Source: Nostoc sp. ATCC 43529 (GTDB taxonomy: Bacteria > Cyanobacteriota > Cyanobacteriia > Cyanobacteriales > Nostocaceae). From it: a DNA stretch of 64,000 nucleotides. The stretch covers positions 13,819-77,818 of the forward strand of contig LWTK01000049.1 in assembly GCA_003326205.1 (NCBI GenBank), written 5' to 3'. A model generated the notes under the pieces. It ran no database searches and was not told the DNA's origin. It was given only the letters and a program-made list of their open reading frames with translations. Positions within the stretch are counted from its first letter, which is position 1. Every line of letters starts with the position of its first letter. The translations under genes were made by a program, and so were the position numbers. Of the stretch, positions 1 through 8,929 are shown in pieces.

Positions 1-180
1 CCAGAAGCAGCATCTTATAACTACACTGCACCAGAATCGGCAGCATCTTATAACTACACTGCACCAGAATCGGCAGCATCTTATAACTACACTGCACCAG
101 AATCGGCAGCATCTTATAACTACACTGCACCAGAATCGGCAGCATCTTATAACTACACTGCACCAGCAATAGTAAGTTAA
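1..180 (+). CDS. 3' end of a protein with an 11-residue tandem repeat (5' end outside window)
   Basis: The frame is open from the first base and stops with TAA at 178-180. It encodes about five copies of an 11-residue unit, PESAASYNYTA, followed by a short tail (PAIVS). The first visible copy lacks the Ser codon and is 10 residues long. The repeats are rich in Ala, Ser, Tyr and Pro, with no hydrophobic segment, so this is probably a disordered or surface-exposed tail. The family cannot be recognised because the N-terminal part lies outside the window. Confidence 0.6.
   Translation, partial: PEAASYNYTAPESAASYNYTAPESAASYNYTAPESAASYNYTAPESAASYNYTAPAIVS
31..162 (+). repeat. 33-bp tandem repeat, four exact copies
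   Basis: Four head-to-tail 33-bp units (31-63, 64-96, 97-129, 130-162) look identical base for base. They are preceded by a 30-bp copy lacking the TCG codon. The unit length is a multiple of three, so copy-number change keeps the reading frame. Identity including third codon positions points to recent expansion. Confidence 0.9.
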
Positions 181-368
181 ACCTGCACCGTTATGGTATT
201 GTAAGTCAGAATAATCTGCTATTGGAAAGTTTTGACCTACAACTAACTAATTTGGTTTACCTATTTTATCTAGAAAGGCAAAGGGCAAAAGAGATTTTTC
301 CTTCTTTGATTGTCCTAACTATCTATTGGACTAAAGGCTTAAAACACCCACCAAGTTTTCAAATTACT

Positions 369-413
369 GGTTCTCGTTGAGATGAGGTTTGAATCCCCAT
401 ATCAACGAGAACC
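369..413. repeat. Hairpin with 12-bp arms and GTTTGAATCCCC loop
   Basis: GGTTCTCGTTGA (369-380) is the exact reverse complement of TCAACGAGAACC (402-413). The loop contains GGTTTGAATCCCC. A hairpin near 52653-52685 carries the same loop core, so both look like members of one dispersed family. It could also end transcription of the upstream gene, although no clear U-tract follows. Confidence 0.6.
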
Positions 414-470
414 TGATAATTTTACCTAATCTTATAACTATTGCCGTCTTGGTGAGAATTAAATAGATTC

Positions 471-587
471 AGGACTTACGCAAAATCATGAAAAAACGTA
501 GACGCGTAGCGGCTTGCCGCAGGCTACCACAGAGGACGCAGAGGGCACGGAGAAATAAGAGCAAGAGAGAGTTCTTGCGTAAGTCCT
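471..587. repeat. MITE-like element with AGGACTTACGCA termini
   Basis: A 117-bp non-coding element is bounded by the perfect terminal inverted repeat AGGACTTACGCA (471-482) / TGCGTAAGTCCT (576-587). Inside are an imperfect palindrome around GTAGCGGCTTGCCGC and a CAGAGGACGCAGAGGGCAC tract related to other tracts near 23660, 27680 and 47760. It encodes no protein and looks like a non-autonomous mobile element. Confidence 0.7.
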
Positions 588-862
588 AAGATTGTTAAAC
601 CAGGCAGAGTTAATAATTAAATCGAGAAGAAAAATAAAAAAAGCTAAAGCTGCTGTTGTAAGGGAAGTGTAGAACAGCCTAAGTAATTAGTATAGACCTA
701 AATGAATTATAGTTTTTAGAGTAATAAAAATACTAAATGAGTGATGAATTGCTCTTGATCGAACAGGATTTTATTTTATGTTGAATTATAGCTACCTACT
801 TATCAATATAATGGAGCGGTTGAACTCAACAATTTGCATAACTACTAACTGAAGTTGAATTT

Positions 863-2185
863 ATGTGTTTAGATAACAGACAAAGCGTTTTAGAGGAGGC
901 AGACAATCTAGAAAAAAAGATTACTGCTATGAAAACGGGATTTGAGTTGATTCCACCAGGAACAATAAAAGATAAAAAGGACTATGTAACGTTTTACTTA
1001 AATTTGAGTCGGACTAATGAAGAAATAGTGCCTTACTTGGTAGATGGGAGAACAGCTTTTCTGATAAATCGACCAGAACACGCTGAATATGTACTGGCCA
1101 AAAATCAAAATAACTACAAAAATCCATATCACCAATACGCGGAGTTGCTGGGACAATATAGACCAACAGGTGCATTTTTGCTGAATTTAAATAGAACCTC
1201 TGGAAATCAAGCGGAAATATTTGAAGGCATAGTCAGCGAACTAGCGAAAGCAGCGACAGTAACTGTTTGGCAATGGCAAGAATGTTCGAAAGTAGCACCT
1301 GTTGAGATTGATACTGAAACAAAAAAAATGATGTTTGCTGTCTATGTCAAAATTCTGTTTAACATAGACGCTGAAGATTGGAGCGAAGCATTTGTCAGTG
1401 CAACGAATTTTATAGAAGAATACTGCGCCAATCAATCATACTTGGTGCAAAATCTTTCAGTCACGGAACTAATGCCTCTAAAACAAAGCTATCAAGAAGC
1501 TATTGAAGTGCAGAATGCAATAGCAGCAAAAATTGGGCGGTGTGCTGGGTTAGTAGGGCTTGATAGCGAGGTATCGAAGCAGTTAAAAACAACCATCGTC
1601 CGAACATTGTTGAATAGTTACAATGGCATGGCAACTGCACTGTGCTGGATAATTTATCAATTAGTGCAGTGTCCAGAAGTGCTAGAACGAGTATACAGTG
1701 AAGTCGATCGCGTTATTGGCGATCGCCAACCCACAGTTAAAGATATTCCCAAATTATCTTATATGCGATTGGTGGTCATGGAAGTGTTGCGTTTATACCC
1801 ACCTGCATGGATGTTAGGCAGGCAAGCAATTAATTCAGACCGAATAGGAGAAACACCAATTCCGCCCGGAGCAATTATTTCTATATCACCGTACACAATG
1901 CATCGAAAGACCCAACTATGGGAACGACCAAAAGAGTTTATTCCAGAACGCTTTGCATCAGAGAACTCACAAGCACGGCAAGCGTTCGCTTACTTTCCGT
2001 TTGGAGGGGGAACACGTAAATGCCCTGCTGGGCAATTAGTCTTTAGCCAGCTACAAATTATTTTAGCGGCGATGCTGCGCTTGTGTAGTTTGGAATCAGC
2101 CTCAAACGAGATTTTAAAACCACGCGGTCTGGTATCACTGCGTCCTCATCCAGGAGTATCGATGAGGATAACTATTAGGAAATAG
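863..2185 (+). CDS. Cytochrome P450
   Basis: This is a soluble heme-thiolate mono-oxygenase of 440 residues with no membrane anchor, which is the usual bacterial length. The K-helix ExxR motif is in EVLRLYPP, the PERF-type motif is FIPERF, and the heme loop FPFGGGTRKCPAG supplies the cysteine ligand at about residue 387. The I-helix reads YNGMATAL, so the common acidic residue before the conserved Thr is missing; this may affect proton delivery or mark an unusual reaction. Substrate is unknown. An alternative ATG lies at 929. It sits near a 2OG oxygenase, a MATE exporter and an O-methyltransferase, which would fit tailoring of a small molecule (inference). Confidence 0.92.
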   Translation: MCLDNRQSVLEEADNLEKKITAMKTGFELIPPGTIKDKKDYVTFYLNLSRTNEEIVPYLVDGRTAFLINRPEHAEYVLAKNQNNYKNPYHQYAELLGQYRPTGAFLLNLNRTSGNQAEIFEGIVSELAKAATVTVWQWQECSKVAPVEIDTETKKMMFAVYVKILFNIDAEDWSEAFVSATNFIEEYCANQSYLVQNLSVTELMPLKQSYQEAIEVQNAIAAKIGRCAGLVGLDSEVSKQLKTTIVRTLLNSYNGMATALCWIIYQLVQCPEVLERVYSEVDRVIGDRQPTVKDIPKLSYMRLVVMEVLRLYPPAWMLGRQAINSDRIGETPIPPGAIISISPYTMHRKTQLWERPKEFIPERFASENSQARQAFAYFPFGGGTRKCPAGQLVFSQLQIILAAMLRLCSLESASNEILKPRGLVSLRPHPGVSMRITIRK

Positions 2186-2250
2186 GGAGTGCTGACGAGT
2201 GTTTGCCGACAACTGACGCTGGTGAATTTTTGCTTTATTGGTAGAGTATT

Positions 2251-2281
2251 CTGAATTCTGAATTCTGAATTCTGAATTCTG
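2251..2281. repeat. Heptanucleotide tandem repeat (CTGAATT)x4
   Basis: Four copies of CTGAATT followed by CTG lie between the convergent P450 and 2OG-oxygenase genes. This is a 7-bp short tandem repeat of the kind typical of heterocystous cyanobacteria. It contains overlapping palindromic GAATTC sites. Confidence 0.85.
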
Positions 2282-2284
2282 TAT

Positions 2285-2938
2285 TTAAATTTTGTCAGAA
2301 TTTCCAGAAGAATAAGGGCGCAAGGTAACGTCTAGGTTGATTGATATACGTTCGCCCGCAGTTTCTACTTGATTAACTCTATGGGGTAAGAAACTTGGAA
2401 ATAAAAGAAACTTACCGGGTTTTGGGGAAATAGAATAGTGGGCAGTTTCCCAATTAGAACGAGAAGTAACTCGTCCACTACGGGGATCGACAAGAGTTAA
2501 GTTACCAGATGTTTTGGTAGAGGGGGCTGTGGGAACTTCTACATAGTAAATACCAACAAGGTCAGTTTTAGTATGAATATGTTCGTGTTGAAAACCACCC
2601 TGTCTCAAAATCACTGCCCAACTTATATAGTTGTATTGAAAAGCTGAAGGAGTAGAGGAGCTAAAACTGACTTTTCCCCACTCTTTCAAAAAAATTTCGA
2701 TTTGATCGTTGATAAAATGTTTAAGGGTTTTAATAGCAGGAAAGTCAGAATTTAAGAAATTTAAGCTGGATTGCCAGCCATTATTAACTGAAGTTAATTG
2801 TGAGTAATTACGCCCGTTTTGCTCTTGATTGCGAACATAAGCTGCTAAATCACGATTGAGGGCTTCACAGTCGGGAAACTCTGCTTCTCCTACTAAGGTA
2901 GGAAACAAAACATTTATTTTTAATCCTTGATATTTCAT
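2285..2938 (-). CDS. Putative 2OG-Fe(II) oxygenase (TIGR02466-like)
   Basis: A 217-residue cytoplasmic protein resembling the TIGR02466 family of 2-oxoglutarate/iron oxygenases. Seen in order are HEHIHTKTDLVGIYYV (proximal metal-binding His region), a GNLTLVDPR strand, LLFPSFLPHRV with the distal His, and ERISINLDV with the Arg expected to bind 2-oxoglutarate. Family members are thought to be hydroxylases, but their substrates are mostly unknown. It is divergent from the MATE gene, with 63 bp between them, so they may share a promoter region. The metal ligands are assigned by pattern only. Confidence 0.75.
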   Translation of the reverse strand: MKYQGLKINVLFPTLVGEAEFPDCEALNRDLAAYVRNQEQNGRNYSQLTSVNNGWQSSLNFLNSDFPAIKTLKHFINDQIEIFLKEWGKVSFSSSTPSAFQYNYISWAVILRQGGFQHEHIHTKTDLVGIYYVEVPTAPSTKTSGNLTLVDPRSGRVTSRSNWETAHYSISPKPGKFLLFPSFLPHRVNQVETAGERISINLDVTLRPYSSGNSDKI

Positions 2939-3001
2939 GATTTAAATCTTAGTGTTTGCTGAGATATAATATCAGAAAATTGTTAATTTTATACCAATTT
3001 A

Positions 3002-4402
3002 ATGAAACAAATAAGCTTAACAGAATTTAAGTCAGAGCTTTTATCAGAAGCGAAAGTTAGCCTGGGATTGGCAATTCCTTTAGCAATTGCTCAACTAGCT
3101 GAAGCTGGTATCCCTGTTGTGAATTCAGTGATGATGGGCTTACTTGGCACTCAAAATTTAGCTGCGGGTGCTTTAGGCACAATCACTTTTGTGACATTAT
3201 TAGTTGTTTGTGTTGGTACTCTCACCGCCGGAGGAGCGTTGGCTGCCGAGGCTTTTGGAGCTAAAGATATAGATCGTGTCAGCCGGATTAATTCTGGAGG
3301 GCTGTGGTTGGCGATCGCTATCTCTTTACCTGCAATACTTATAATCTGGAACTGTGGCGCTATCTTACCGTTATTAGGTCAAGAAGAAAGTACCGTAGCA
3401 TTGACAAAAAGCTATTTACATGCTCTTGTTTGGGGATTACCTGCTGCCCTCTGCTTTTTACATTTAAAACGCATGGCTGCTGCGATTAACTTTCCCCAAT
3501 TTGGCATAGTAATTATAGTTACTTCTTTACTCTTGAATGTGCCTGCCAATTACGTGTTGATGTTTGGCTACCTGGGTTTTCCTGCCCTTGGTTTAGCTGG
3601 TATCGGTTGGGGAAGTACCCTTGTTTATTGGGTTAGTTTCTTAGCATCAGCAATGGTATTTTATTTCCATCCCAAAAGTAGAGATTACAAGCTTTTTCGC
3701 CATCTAAATAAGTTTGAACTAGAGCTATTTATCAAAATTTTCCAGACTGGATGGCCGATGGGAATCCAATTAGGAATGCAACTAGGTTTGTTCATGGTTA
3801 CGGCTTGGTTGATGGGAAGCTTGGGAACGGAAACTTTAGCAGGTCATGAAATTGCTATTCAGACATCAGACCTTTTTTTGACAATTCCAGTGGGAGTTTC
3901 TTCTGCGGCTACAACGAGGGTAGGGCAGATGATGGGAGAGAAAAATCCTTTGGGATCGACCAGGGCAGTATTTGTCAATATCGCATTCTACGTAATGTTT
4001 GCCAGCGTTGTGGCCTTCGGTTTTGAGTTGTTTTCCCAGCGAATTGCCGGCATTTATTTGGACATTAATAATCCCGATAATGCTGTGGCCATTAGTCAAG
4101 CTATTTCTTTTCTGAAATTAGCAGCAATTTACCAACTTTCTTGCGGTATTCAAATAATCGGAGTCGGCGCTTTGCTTGGATTACAAGATACTCGCGTACC
4201 TATGCTAATTAACATATTGATATTTTGGGGTATTGGGTTAGGTGGAGGATATTTAATGACAATGATTTTGGGTTGGGGAGGGATTGGTTATTGGTATGGT
4301 TTAATTCTGGCTACGGCAATTTCGGGGATAATTTTAATAGTGCGGTTTTATCTCGTGAATTTTAACAAGATTAGTAACAGTGAAGTTTCATCTTATATGT
4401 AG
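3002..4402 (+). CDS. MATE family efflux transporter
   Basis: This is a 466-residue multi-pass inner-membrane protein with about 12 hydrophobic helices. The N-terminal part is typical of NorM/DinF-type MATE proteins: a helix containing IPLAIAQLAEAGIPVVNSVMMG, then a second half repeating the pattern (GWPMGIQLGMQ...). Such proteins export cationic or hydrophobic compounds in exchange for Na+ or H+. The length is normal and the frame intact. It lies between oxidative tailoring genes and an O-methyltransferase, so export of a product made by its neighbours is possible (inference only). Confidence 0.9.
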   Translation: MKQISLTEFKSELLSEAKVSLGLAIPLAIAQLAEAGIPVVNSVMMGLLGTQNLAAGALGTITFVTLLVVCVGTLTAGGALAAEAFGAKDIDRVSRINSGGLWLAIAISLPAILIIWNCGAILPLLGQEESTVALTKSYLHALVWGLPAALCFLHLKRMAAAINFPQFGIVIIVTSLLLNVPANYVLMFGYLGFPALGLAGIGWGSTLVYWVSFLASAMVFYFHPKSRDYKLFRHLNKFELELFIKIFQTGWPMGIQLGMQLGLFMVTAWLMGSLGTETLAGHEIAIQTSDLFLTIPVGVSSAATTRVGQMMGEKNPLGSTRAVFVNIAFYVMFASVVAFGFELFSQRIAGIYLDINNPDNAVAISQAISFLKLAAIYQLSCGIQIIGVGALLGLQDTRVPMLINILIFWGIGLGGGYLMTMILGWGGIGYWYGLILATAISGIILIVRFYLVNFNKISNSEVSSYM

Positions 4403-4505
4403 CGGTTATTTAATATAAAGCTAAATTTTTATCTGCTGAAAATTTTTGCTTTTGACATATATGATTTCATAGGATATAAACTATCAAAAATTTTAGCTAA
4501 ATGTA

Positions 4506-5543
4506 ATGTCTCAACCAATAACGGCTCAAATTGCAAGTGATTTTTCCCCAGAAATAGTTTTACTACAAATGAGATATGGCAGTTGGATCTTCCAGTCAAT
4601 TTATGCAGCCGCCAAGCTAGGGATAGCCGATTTGTTAAAGGATGGTTCTAGGAGTTGTGAGGATTTGGCAAGTGTAACTTCAACTCACGAAGGTTCCCTC
4701 TATCGCCTTTTACGGGGACTTGCGAGTATGGGAGTTTTTGCGGAAACAGAACCCAGTTTTTTTACGCTCACACCACTGGGAAATTATTTACGGGGTGATG
4801 TCCCTGGCTCCCTAAAGGCGAGAGTAATTATGAATGGTGAGGAACAGTATCGAGCTTGGGGTGAAATAATTTACAGCATACAGACTGGGAAGAGTGCTTT
4901 TGAGCATTTGTATGGGATGAATCTTTTGGATTACTATGCTCAAAATCCAGAAGCCGGAAAAAACTTTAACCAGGCTATGACTAGTAGTTCAACCCTTCAA
5001 AACCCAGGGATAGTTTTAGATTATGACTTTTCTGATGTCCAAACTTTGGTAGATGTTGGTGGCGGACATGGGAAGTTATTAACCGACATCCTCAAAGCCT
5101 ATCCCAAAATGAAGGGAATTTTATTTGACCAACCGGAGGCGATTAAAGGAGCAAAATCACTCATTGAACAAGCCGGAATTTTAGACCGCTGTCAACTAAT
5201 AGCAGGTAACTTTTTTGAATCTGTGCCAGCAGGAGGGGATGCTTACATACTTAAGTATGTTATTCATGATTGGGATGATGAAAGAGCGATCGCTATCCTC
5301 AAGTGTTGTTACGAGGCAATGCCAAAGCATGGGAAACTCTTACTTGTAGAGCAAGTCATTCCATCCGGGAATCAAGGCTCTTTTAGCAAGATGCTCGATC
5401 TACAGATGTTAGTGCTTTGTCCGGGCGGGCGCGAACGCACAGAAGCAGAGTATCGCATCCTGATGGAGAAATCAAAATTCCAGCTGATTAATATTGTTCC
5501 TACCCAGTCCTCTCTAAGGGTGATAGAGGGAGTAAAGGTTTAA
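4506..5543 (+). CDS. SAM-dependent O-methyltransferase (plant OMT / acetylserotonin OMT type)
   Basis: A 345-residue class I methyltransferase. The N-terminal third (about residues 15-100) is a helical dimerisation domain of the O-methyltransferase type. The SAM-binding glycine loop is VDVGGGHGKLL, followed by an acidic strand end (LFDQPE). ILKYVIHDWDDE contains the His-Asp pattern whose His is the catalytic base in plant-type OMTs. The acceptor is unknown. The gene follows the MATE gene by about 100 bp on the same strand. Its position beside P450 and 2OG oxygenase genes fits small-molecule tailoring. Confidence 0.88.
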   Translation: MSQPITAQIASDFSPEIVLLQMRYGSWIFQSIYAAAKLGIADLLKDGSRSCEDLASVTSTHEGSLYRLLRGLASMGVFAETEPSFFTLTPLGNYLRGDVPGSLKARVIMNGEEQYRAWGEIIYSIQTGKSAFEHLYGMNLLDYYAQNPEAGKNFNQAMTSSSTLQNPGIVLDYDFSDVQTLVDVGGGHGKLLTDILKAYPKMKGILFDQPEAIKGAKSLIEQAGILDRCQLIAGNFFESVPAGGDAYILKYVIHDWDDERAIAILKCCYEAMPKHGKLLLVEQVIPSGNQGSFSKMLDLQMLVLCPGGRERTEAEYRILMEKSKFQLINIVPTQSSLRVIEGVKV

Positions 5544-6286
5544 TTTAACTTAGAAGATGCTTGAATCTTTAAAACTGAATATCAAGCTATGCATTAGTGA
5601 CATCTTGCTGAATCAAAGAGTGGAGGGCTGTGAAGTAGACATAGCAGAGTTTTGAGGAATCCAAGGTGACAATGCAAGAATTAGCGATCGCTCAAGCTAG
5701 ATTAGATTTAAGTAACAAAAAGCTTTGTTGTCAGGAATCTTGCAATTAAGCCTCTCATATTTTTTTGAGCCGCAATTCCAGTTGCGTTATATCAAGCGAT
5801 TCTGTCATTTAGTCTTAACTCCGGTCGGTATTTACTGATAAAATTAATAATCCTTAAAATTAGCGGTCTAAAATTAGTCTCAAAAATACTTAAACCAGAT
5901 GAGGAGCGAATTCGCAAATGATATCCTGTTCATCTCAAACAAAATAGCCCAATTAACACCGACAAGCTATCCTAAGTTATAAGAATAATTAGGAGTATTT
6001 GTACTTAATGAAAATTTATCAAGGTGCAAGAGACTCTTGACTTGATTGCAAAAAAGTGCAAAACATCAAGAAAAGTGAATGCGGAGGGATATGGACAAAA
6101 GTCCAAGGATCGATAGGCTAATTTGGAAATTCCGGGGAGATTAATTTCAATCCCGCAATCCCGAAAATTAGTCGTCACTCCGATATTGCCCTATTGATTT
6201 GGGGAAAACATTTACTACACCGCTATTTTGCTTAACAACATCCAGCCAAGCCAGACTTTTCAGGATTACAAGGTCAGTAAGCATCA
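5544..6286. other. 743-bp non-coding stretch
   Basis: No gene is supported. A 25-codon frame starting near 5672 (MQELAIAQARLDL...) has no clear ribosome site and was not called; it may be a remnant. A small hairpin TGGAC-AAAA-GTCCA lies near 6092-6105. The rest is AT-rich and includes the presumed promoter of the aminopeptidase gene. Confidence 0.5.
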
Positions 6287-8929
6287 ATGTCGCAGTCTTA
6301 TTTTGATACAGATAATAATGGACACAAACCTTTTGAGTTACCAGGAGCAAAACCCCACTACAGCCCCGACCGTCCTGGGCAAGTAGAGCATATTTTTCTC
6401 GATCTGAGCTTAGATATTCCTGGGCAAAGCTGTCAGGGCAGTTGTAGCATTCGCCTATTGCCAATTCGTAATGGCATTGACCGTTTGACTTTGGATGCTG
6501 TCAACCTAAATATCGAGTCTGTGCAGGTAGACGAGGTGTCACAAAATTTTGATTACGATGGCGAACAGCTTTCGATTCAACTTTCTCAAGGCACTCAAAT
6601 TGGTAAACGCTTGCTGATTGCGATCGCCTACTCGGTGACCAAACCACAACGCGGTATTTACTTTATTCAACCAGACAAACATTACCCAAACAAGCCCACC
6701 CAAGTCTGGACTCAGGGAGAAGACGAAGACTCTCGTTTTTGGTTCCCCTGCTTTGACTATCCAGGACAACTCTCGACCTCGGAAATTCGCGTTCGTGTCC
6801 CCAACCCTCTAGTGGCAATTTCCAACGGCGAACTGATTAACACCACAGAAGATGGCGATTACAAAATCTACCACTGGTCACAACAACAAGTTCATCCCAA
6901 TTATTTGATGACTTTGGCAGTAGGTGATTTTGCGGAAATCCGCGATGACTGGAAGGAAAAACCAGTCACTTACTACGTAGAAAAGGGACGGGAGGAAGAT
7001 GCTAAACGCAGCATGGGCAAAACTCCCCGGATGATTGAATTTTTGAGCCAAAAGTATGGTTATGCATACCCTTTTCCTAAATACGCCCAAGTTTGCGTCG
7101 ATGACTTTATCTTTGGTGGAATGGAAAACACTTCCACAACTCTGTTAACAGATAAATGCTTGCTCGATGAACGCGCAGCTTTAGATAATCGCAATACTGA
7201 GGGTTTAGTCGTCCACGAACTCGCGCACCAGTGGTTTGGCGATTTGGTAGTGATTAAGCATTGGTCTCATGCTTGGATTAAGGAAGGTATGGCTTCCTAC
7301 TCTGAGGTAATGTGGACAGAACATGAATATAGTCTCCAAGAAGCAGCTTACTATCGTTTATTGGAGGCTCGTCGCTACCTCAGTGAAGACAGCAGCCGCT
7401 ATCGTCGGCCGATGGTCACAAATGTTTACCGAGAACCAATTGAACTTTTCGATCGCCACATCTACGAAAAAGGATCTTGTGTCTATCACATGATTCGCGC
7501 CCAATTGGGAGATGATTTGTTTTGGCAAGCAATTCAAACATTTGTCCAAGATAATGCTCACAAAACTGTAGAAACAATAGACTTACTCAGAGCAATTGAA
7601 AAAGCAACGGGACGCAATCTTTTGTTCCTCTTCGACCAGTACGTTTATCGTGGCGGTCATCCCGAATTTAACATAGCTTACTCTTGGGATGGAGATGCTA
7701 ATTTAGCAAAAATTACAGTCACTCAAACCCAAGCAGGTGAAGGTAAAAATGGCACTAAAGATTTGTTTGATTTAAAAATTCCTATTGGTTTTGGCTATAG
7801 CCAACAAGAAAAAGTTAGGAGTGAGGAGTTAGGAGTTAAAAATAATTCCAAACTCCAAACTCCTAATTCACAACTCAAAACTTTTACAGTGCGTGTGAAT
7901 GAACGCGAGCAAAGTTTCTATTTTCCACTCGAAAATAAGCCGCAATATATTAGTTTTGATGTTGGGAATAATTATCTAAAAACAGTATCTTTAGAGTATG
8001 CACTACCAGAATTAAAAGCACAGCTAGAATTCGATCCCGACCCAATTTCCCGTATCTATGCAGCAGAAGCCTTAGCAAAAAAAGGTGGGTTAGAAGCAAC
8101 CAAAGCACTGTCTAAGGCATTAAAAAATGACCCATTCTGGGGTGTGCGGGTACAAGTGGCGAAACAACTAACGCAAATTAATTTAGACCAAGCATTTGAT
8201 GGCTTAGTTGTGGGGTTGAAAGATCCAGACGCTTACGTGCGACGTGCTGTAGTGGAAGCACTTGCTCAAATCAAAACCAACGAAAGCTATAAGGCTGTCA
8301 AAGATCTGCTACAGAAAGGCGATCCCAGCTATTATGTCGAAGCCGCAGCTTGTCGCGCGGTGGGAGCGATCGCTTCTGCGAACTTGCAAGAAAAACCCAA
8401 GGAAGACAAGGTATTAAAGCTGCTGAAATCAGTTTTAGAAGAAAAGGCGGGTTGGAATGAAGTCGTCAGGAGTGGTGCAATTGTTGGTTTAGCTGAATTC
8501 AAAACCTCAGAAGCAGCTTTAAATCTGCTAATGGAATACACGAAACTAGGCGTACCACAAGCTTTGCGTTTAGCTGCTATTCGCGCTTTAGGACAGATTT
8601 CTGTTGGTCAAAGTCCGGTTAATTTAGAACGAATTTTAGAAAGATTGACAGAACTAGCCAAAGAAACCTTCTTTTTAACGCAAGTGTCAGTAGCCACAGC
8701 ATTAGGGCAAATGGAAACATCCAAAGCAATTGGAATTTTGCGATCGCTAGCTGACCAAACATCTGATGGTCGTGTCCGCCGCTACGCTGAAGAAGAAATT
8801 TCCAAGGTGCAAAATAATATTGGTTCAGAAAAAACACTGCGCCAATTGCGTGAAGAATTCGACCAACTCAAACAACAAAATCAGGAATTGAGAAGCCGCT
8901 TAGAAAATTTGGAGGCCAAATCTAAGTAA
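6287..8929 (+). CDS. M1 family aminopeptidase with C-terminal HEAT repeats
   Basis: This is an 880-residue zinc metallopeptidase. The exopeptidase motif GGMEN is at about 277-281. The zinc site HELAH is at 310-314, and the third ligand is the Glu in WIKEGMASY (about 333). The N-terminal ~450 residues form the catalytic core. From about 560 to 840 there are helical HEAT/lyase-type repeats (AAEALAKKG, RRAVVEALAQI, RLAAIRALGQI). The last 30 residues are a heptad-like coiled coil. Residues of roughly 511-532 derive from a dispersed DNA repeat inserted in frame. It probably cleaves N-terminal residues from peptides in the cytoplasm; the HEAT part may bind partners. Confidence 0.93.
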   Translation: MSQSYFDTDNNGHKPFELPGAKPHYSPDRPGQVEHIFLDLSLDIPGQSCQGSCSIRLLPIRNGIDRLTLDAVNLNIESVQVDEVSQNFDYDGEQLSIQLSQGTQIGKRLLIAIAYSVTKPQRGIYFIQPDKHYPNKPTQVWTQGEDEDSRFWFPCFDYPGQLSTSEIRVRVPNPLVAISNGELINTTEDGDYKIYHWSQQQVHPNYLMTLAVGDFAEIRDDWKEKPVTYYVEKGREEDAKRSMGKTPRMIEFLSQKYGYAYPFPKYAQVCVDDFIFGGMENTSTTLLTDKCLLDERAALDNRNTEGLVVHELAHQWFGDLVVIKHWSHAWIKEGMASYSEVMWTEHEYSLQEAAYYRLLEARRYLSEDSSRYRRPMVTNVYREPIELFDRHIYEKGSCVYHMIRAQLGDDLFWQAIQTFVQDNAHKTVETIDLLRAIEKATGRNLLFLFDQYVYRGGHPEFNIAYSWDGDANLAKITVTQTQAGEGKNGTKDLFDLKIPIGFGYSQQEKVRSEELGVKNNSKLQTPNSQLKTFTVRVNEREQSFYFPLENKPQYISFDVGNNYLKTVSLEYALPELKAQLEFDPDPISRIYAAEALAKKGGLEATKALSKALKNDPFWGVRVQVAKQLTQINLDQAFDGLVVGLKDPDAYVRRAVVEALAQIKTNESYKAVKDLLQKGDPSYYVEAAACRAVGAIASANLQEKPKEDKVLKLLKSVLEEKAGWNEVVRSGAIVGLAEFKTSEAALNLLMEYTKLGVPQALRLAAIRALGQISVGQSPVNLERILERLTELAKETFFLTQVSVATALGQMETSKAIGILRSLADQTSDGRVRRYAEEEISKVQNNIGSEKTLRQLREEFDQLKQQNQELRSRLENLEAKSK
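7813..7881. repeat. Dispersed AGTTAGGAGT-type repeat inside the aminopeptidase gene
   Basis: The segment contains GTTAGGAGTGAGGAGTTAGG and, after a short spacer, ACTCCAAACTCCTAATTC, an imperfect inverted repeat. The same sequence type occurs between genes near 55350-55430. Here it is read in frame as SEELGVKNNSKLQTPNSQ, a low-complexity insert between the catalytic core and the HEAT region. Confidence 0.75.

Larger units (their letters stand above)
181..862. other. Non-coding stretch with two repeat elements
   Basis: No convincing gene was seen. The stretch holds a hairpin at 369-413 and an inverted-repeat element at 471-587, both listed separately. The rest is AT-rich and presumably includes the promoter of the P450 gene, but no clear -10/-35 pair or regulator site could be assigned. 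Confidence 0.5.

Noticed and set aside
5672-5750. Short plus-strand frame MQELAIAQARLDL...
   Set aside because: Only 25 codons, no clear ribosome site, no recognisable feature; possibly a remnant of a coiled-coil protein.
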